Part shown: piece by piece, positions 13,089 through 13,751 of the stretch
Numbering within the stretch: the stretch's first letter is position 1
How the letters are laid out: the number at the start of each line of letters is the position of its first letter
Source of the DNA: UBA7398 sp947491605
Lineage (GTDB): Bacteria > Actinomycetota > Actinomycetes > Nanopelagicales > Nanopelagicaceae
DNA: 13,751 nt
Direction of reading: 5' to 3'
NCBI GenBank assembly: GCA_947491605.1
Contig: CANLJW010000024.1
Location: 1 to 13,751 of the forward strand
The notes under the pieces: model-generated
What the model saw: the letters and a program-made list of their open reading frames with translations, nothing else
Database searches by the model: none
Told to the model about the DNA's origin: nothing
Program-made: the position numbers and the translations under genes

Positions 13089-13751
13089 GGACCATCTCCT
13101 CGCGTTTACCAAAGATGCCTTGTGGGCGACGTATCATCAATACAATTAAAACAATTCCAATAATCATAATTCTCATGTAAGAACGTTGCGATGCATCAAA
13201 GAATGAAAATGGCCAGAACGTGAAGAAGCGTGTTCCGCCATATAAGAATCCGAAGAATATTGCAGCAATTGCCAGACCTTTTACTTTGGTAGCGCCGCTG
13301 AGAATTAAAATCATCCAAGCGTAGAAAGTAACAATGGTTAAGAAATCATCTGGCGAAAGCAGTGTAACTTGCAGCGCCCAGTAAATCCCGGCGATGCCAC
13401 CGATAATCGATCCGATAATCACAGCTTGTAACCGGAATCGGAAGACATTCTTTCCTAGCGCTGATGGCACATCGTCATCTTCACGAGTTGCGCGAAGTAC
13501 CCGCGCCCATGAAGTTCGTTCAACTCTCGAAACAATAAATAGCAAAATGCCTAGTGTGATCCAGACCAGTATTCCCATTGCCATATCGCGATCTGCAATT
13601 TCGCCAAAAATTGGCGTTAAGTGATCTCGAATCCAATAAAGGATTGTGTCCCAAGTGTCGGTGTAAGAAGGGTATGCATCACCGATTGGCATGATCGCGA
13701 GCGAACCTTGTGCCCCACCAGTGAGGCCGTCCGAGTTGAAAATTACATATC
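13081..13751 (-). CDS. livM: Branched-chain amino acid ABC transporter permease LivM, 5' end outside the window
   Basis: A membrane subunit forming half of the translocation pore with LivH, which is not in the window. The 222 visible codons are the C-terminal part. The frame continues to the window edge with NSDGLTGGAQGSLAIMPIG, matching the LTGG region of LivM, so the ATG at 13692 is internal. Counting from that methionine, hydrophobic spans lie at about 38-55, 87-108, 117-134, 137-156 and 173-187. The cytoplasmic coupling loop, RVLRATREDDDVPSALGKN at 64-82, is the EAA-like motif that docks on the ATPases. The end RRPQGIFGKRE is the classic LivM C-terminus. Its last codons contain the Shine-Dalgarno sequence of livG. 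Confidence 0.93.
   Translation of the reverse strand, partial: YVIFNSDGLTGGAQGSLAIMPIGDAYPSYTDTWDTILYWIRDHLTPIFGEIADRDMAMGILVWITLGILLFIVSRVERTSWARVLRATREDDDVPSALGKNVFRFRLQAVIIGSIIGGIAGIYWALQVTLLSPDDFLTIVTFYAWMILILSGATKVKGLAIAAIFFGFLYGGTRFFTFWPFSFFDASQRSYMRIMIIGIVLIVLMIRRPQGIFGKREEMVLE
13096..13100 (-). promoter_or_regulatory. Shine-Dalgarno sequence that decides the livG start
   Basis: AGGAG on the minus strand, inside the last codons of livM and seven bases before the TTG at 13088. The upstream TTG at 13112 has nothing comparable, so this site supports the shorter LivG. Confidence 0.65.

Noticed and set aside
13089..13112. TTG at 13112 as the livG start
   Set aside because: It has no ribosome-binding site, adds residues unlike the family, and deepens the overlap with livM. 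TTG 13088 has AGGAG at good spacing.
1..13751. Defence system, CRISPR array, prophage, transposon or toxin-antitoxin pair
   Set aside because: No repeat-spacer pattern, transposase, integrase, terminal repeats or toxin-like gene pair was seen, and all sizeable frames are accounted for by housekeeping or transport genes.

Overview
The window reads as chromosome of a low-GC, gene-dense actinobacterium. By eye the G+C is below one half. Genes abut or overlap by a few bases, and the longest gene-free stretch is only about 100 bp, most of it a tRNA. The order etfB-etfA-cysteine desulfurase-mnmA-ligA, and the set nadD-rsfS-histidine phosphatase, are both actinobacterial neighbourhoods; in Mycobacterium the corresponding genes are fixA/fixB/iscS/trmU/ligA and nadD/rsfS/gpgP. 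Low GC, compactness and a branched-chain amino acid ABC transporter would fit a streamlined freshwater lineage such as the acI group (Nanopelagicales). That placement is an inference and was not tested.

Plus strand, 1-7863: housekeeping genes. The two electron-transfer flavoprotein subunits (beta is cut by the window edge) are followed by a cysteine desulfurase translationally coupled to the tRNA 2-thiouridylase MnmA, a likely sulfur donor/acceptor pair. The NAD-dependent DNA ligase follows. Next come an unlabelled 43-residue single-span membrane protein, NadD (NAD synthesis), RsfS (ribosome silencing factor) and a histidine phosphatase. LigA consumes NAD and NadD makes its precursor, but their adjacency looks like a genome rearrangement rather than a pathway.

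Plus strand, 7891-10190: a tRNA-Ala(GGC) gene. Starting only two bases after its 3' end is a short-chain dehydrogenase, then a directly abutting FAD-dependent DAO-family oxidoreductase. Their substrates cannot be read from sequence. A bidirectional terminator (10205-10238) separates them from the convergent minus-strand block.

Minus strand, 13751-10250: a branched-chain amino acid type ABC importer, in transcript order livM (5' end outside the window), livG, livF and a periplasmic-binding-type substrate-binding protein. The last gene sits after a 68-bp leader holding two inverted repeats and a strong Shine-Dalgarno sequence, and it encodes a secreted protein with no lipobox cysteine.

I found no defence system, mobile element, CRISPR array or clearly new multigene system. 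The most interesting signals concern expression. Three genes have a TANNNT hexamer at exactly -12 to -7 from the start codon, as in leaderless actinobacterial transcripts, and two of these hexamers are built on the stop codon of the preceding gene. A fourth gene could become leaderless when the tRNA in front of it is processed.
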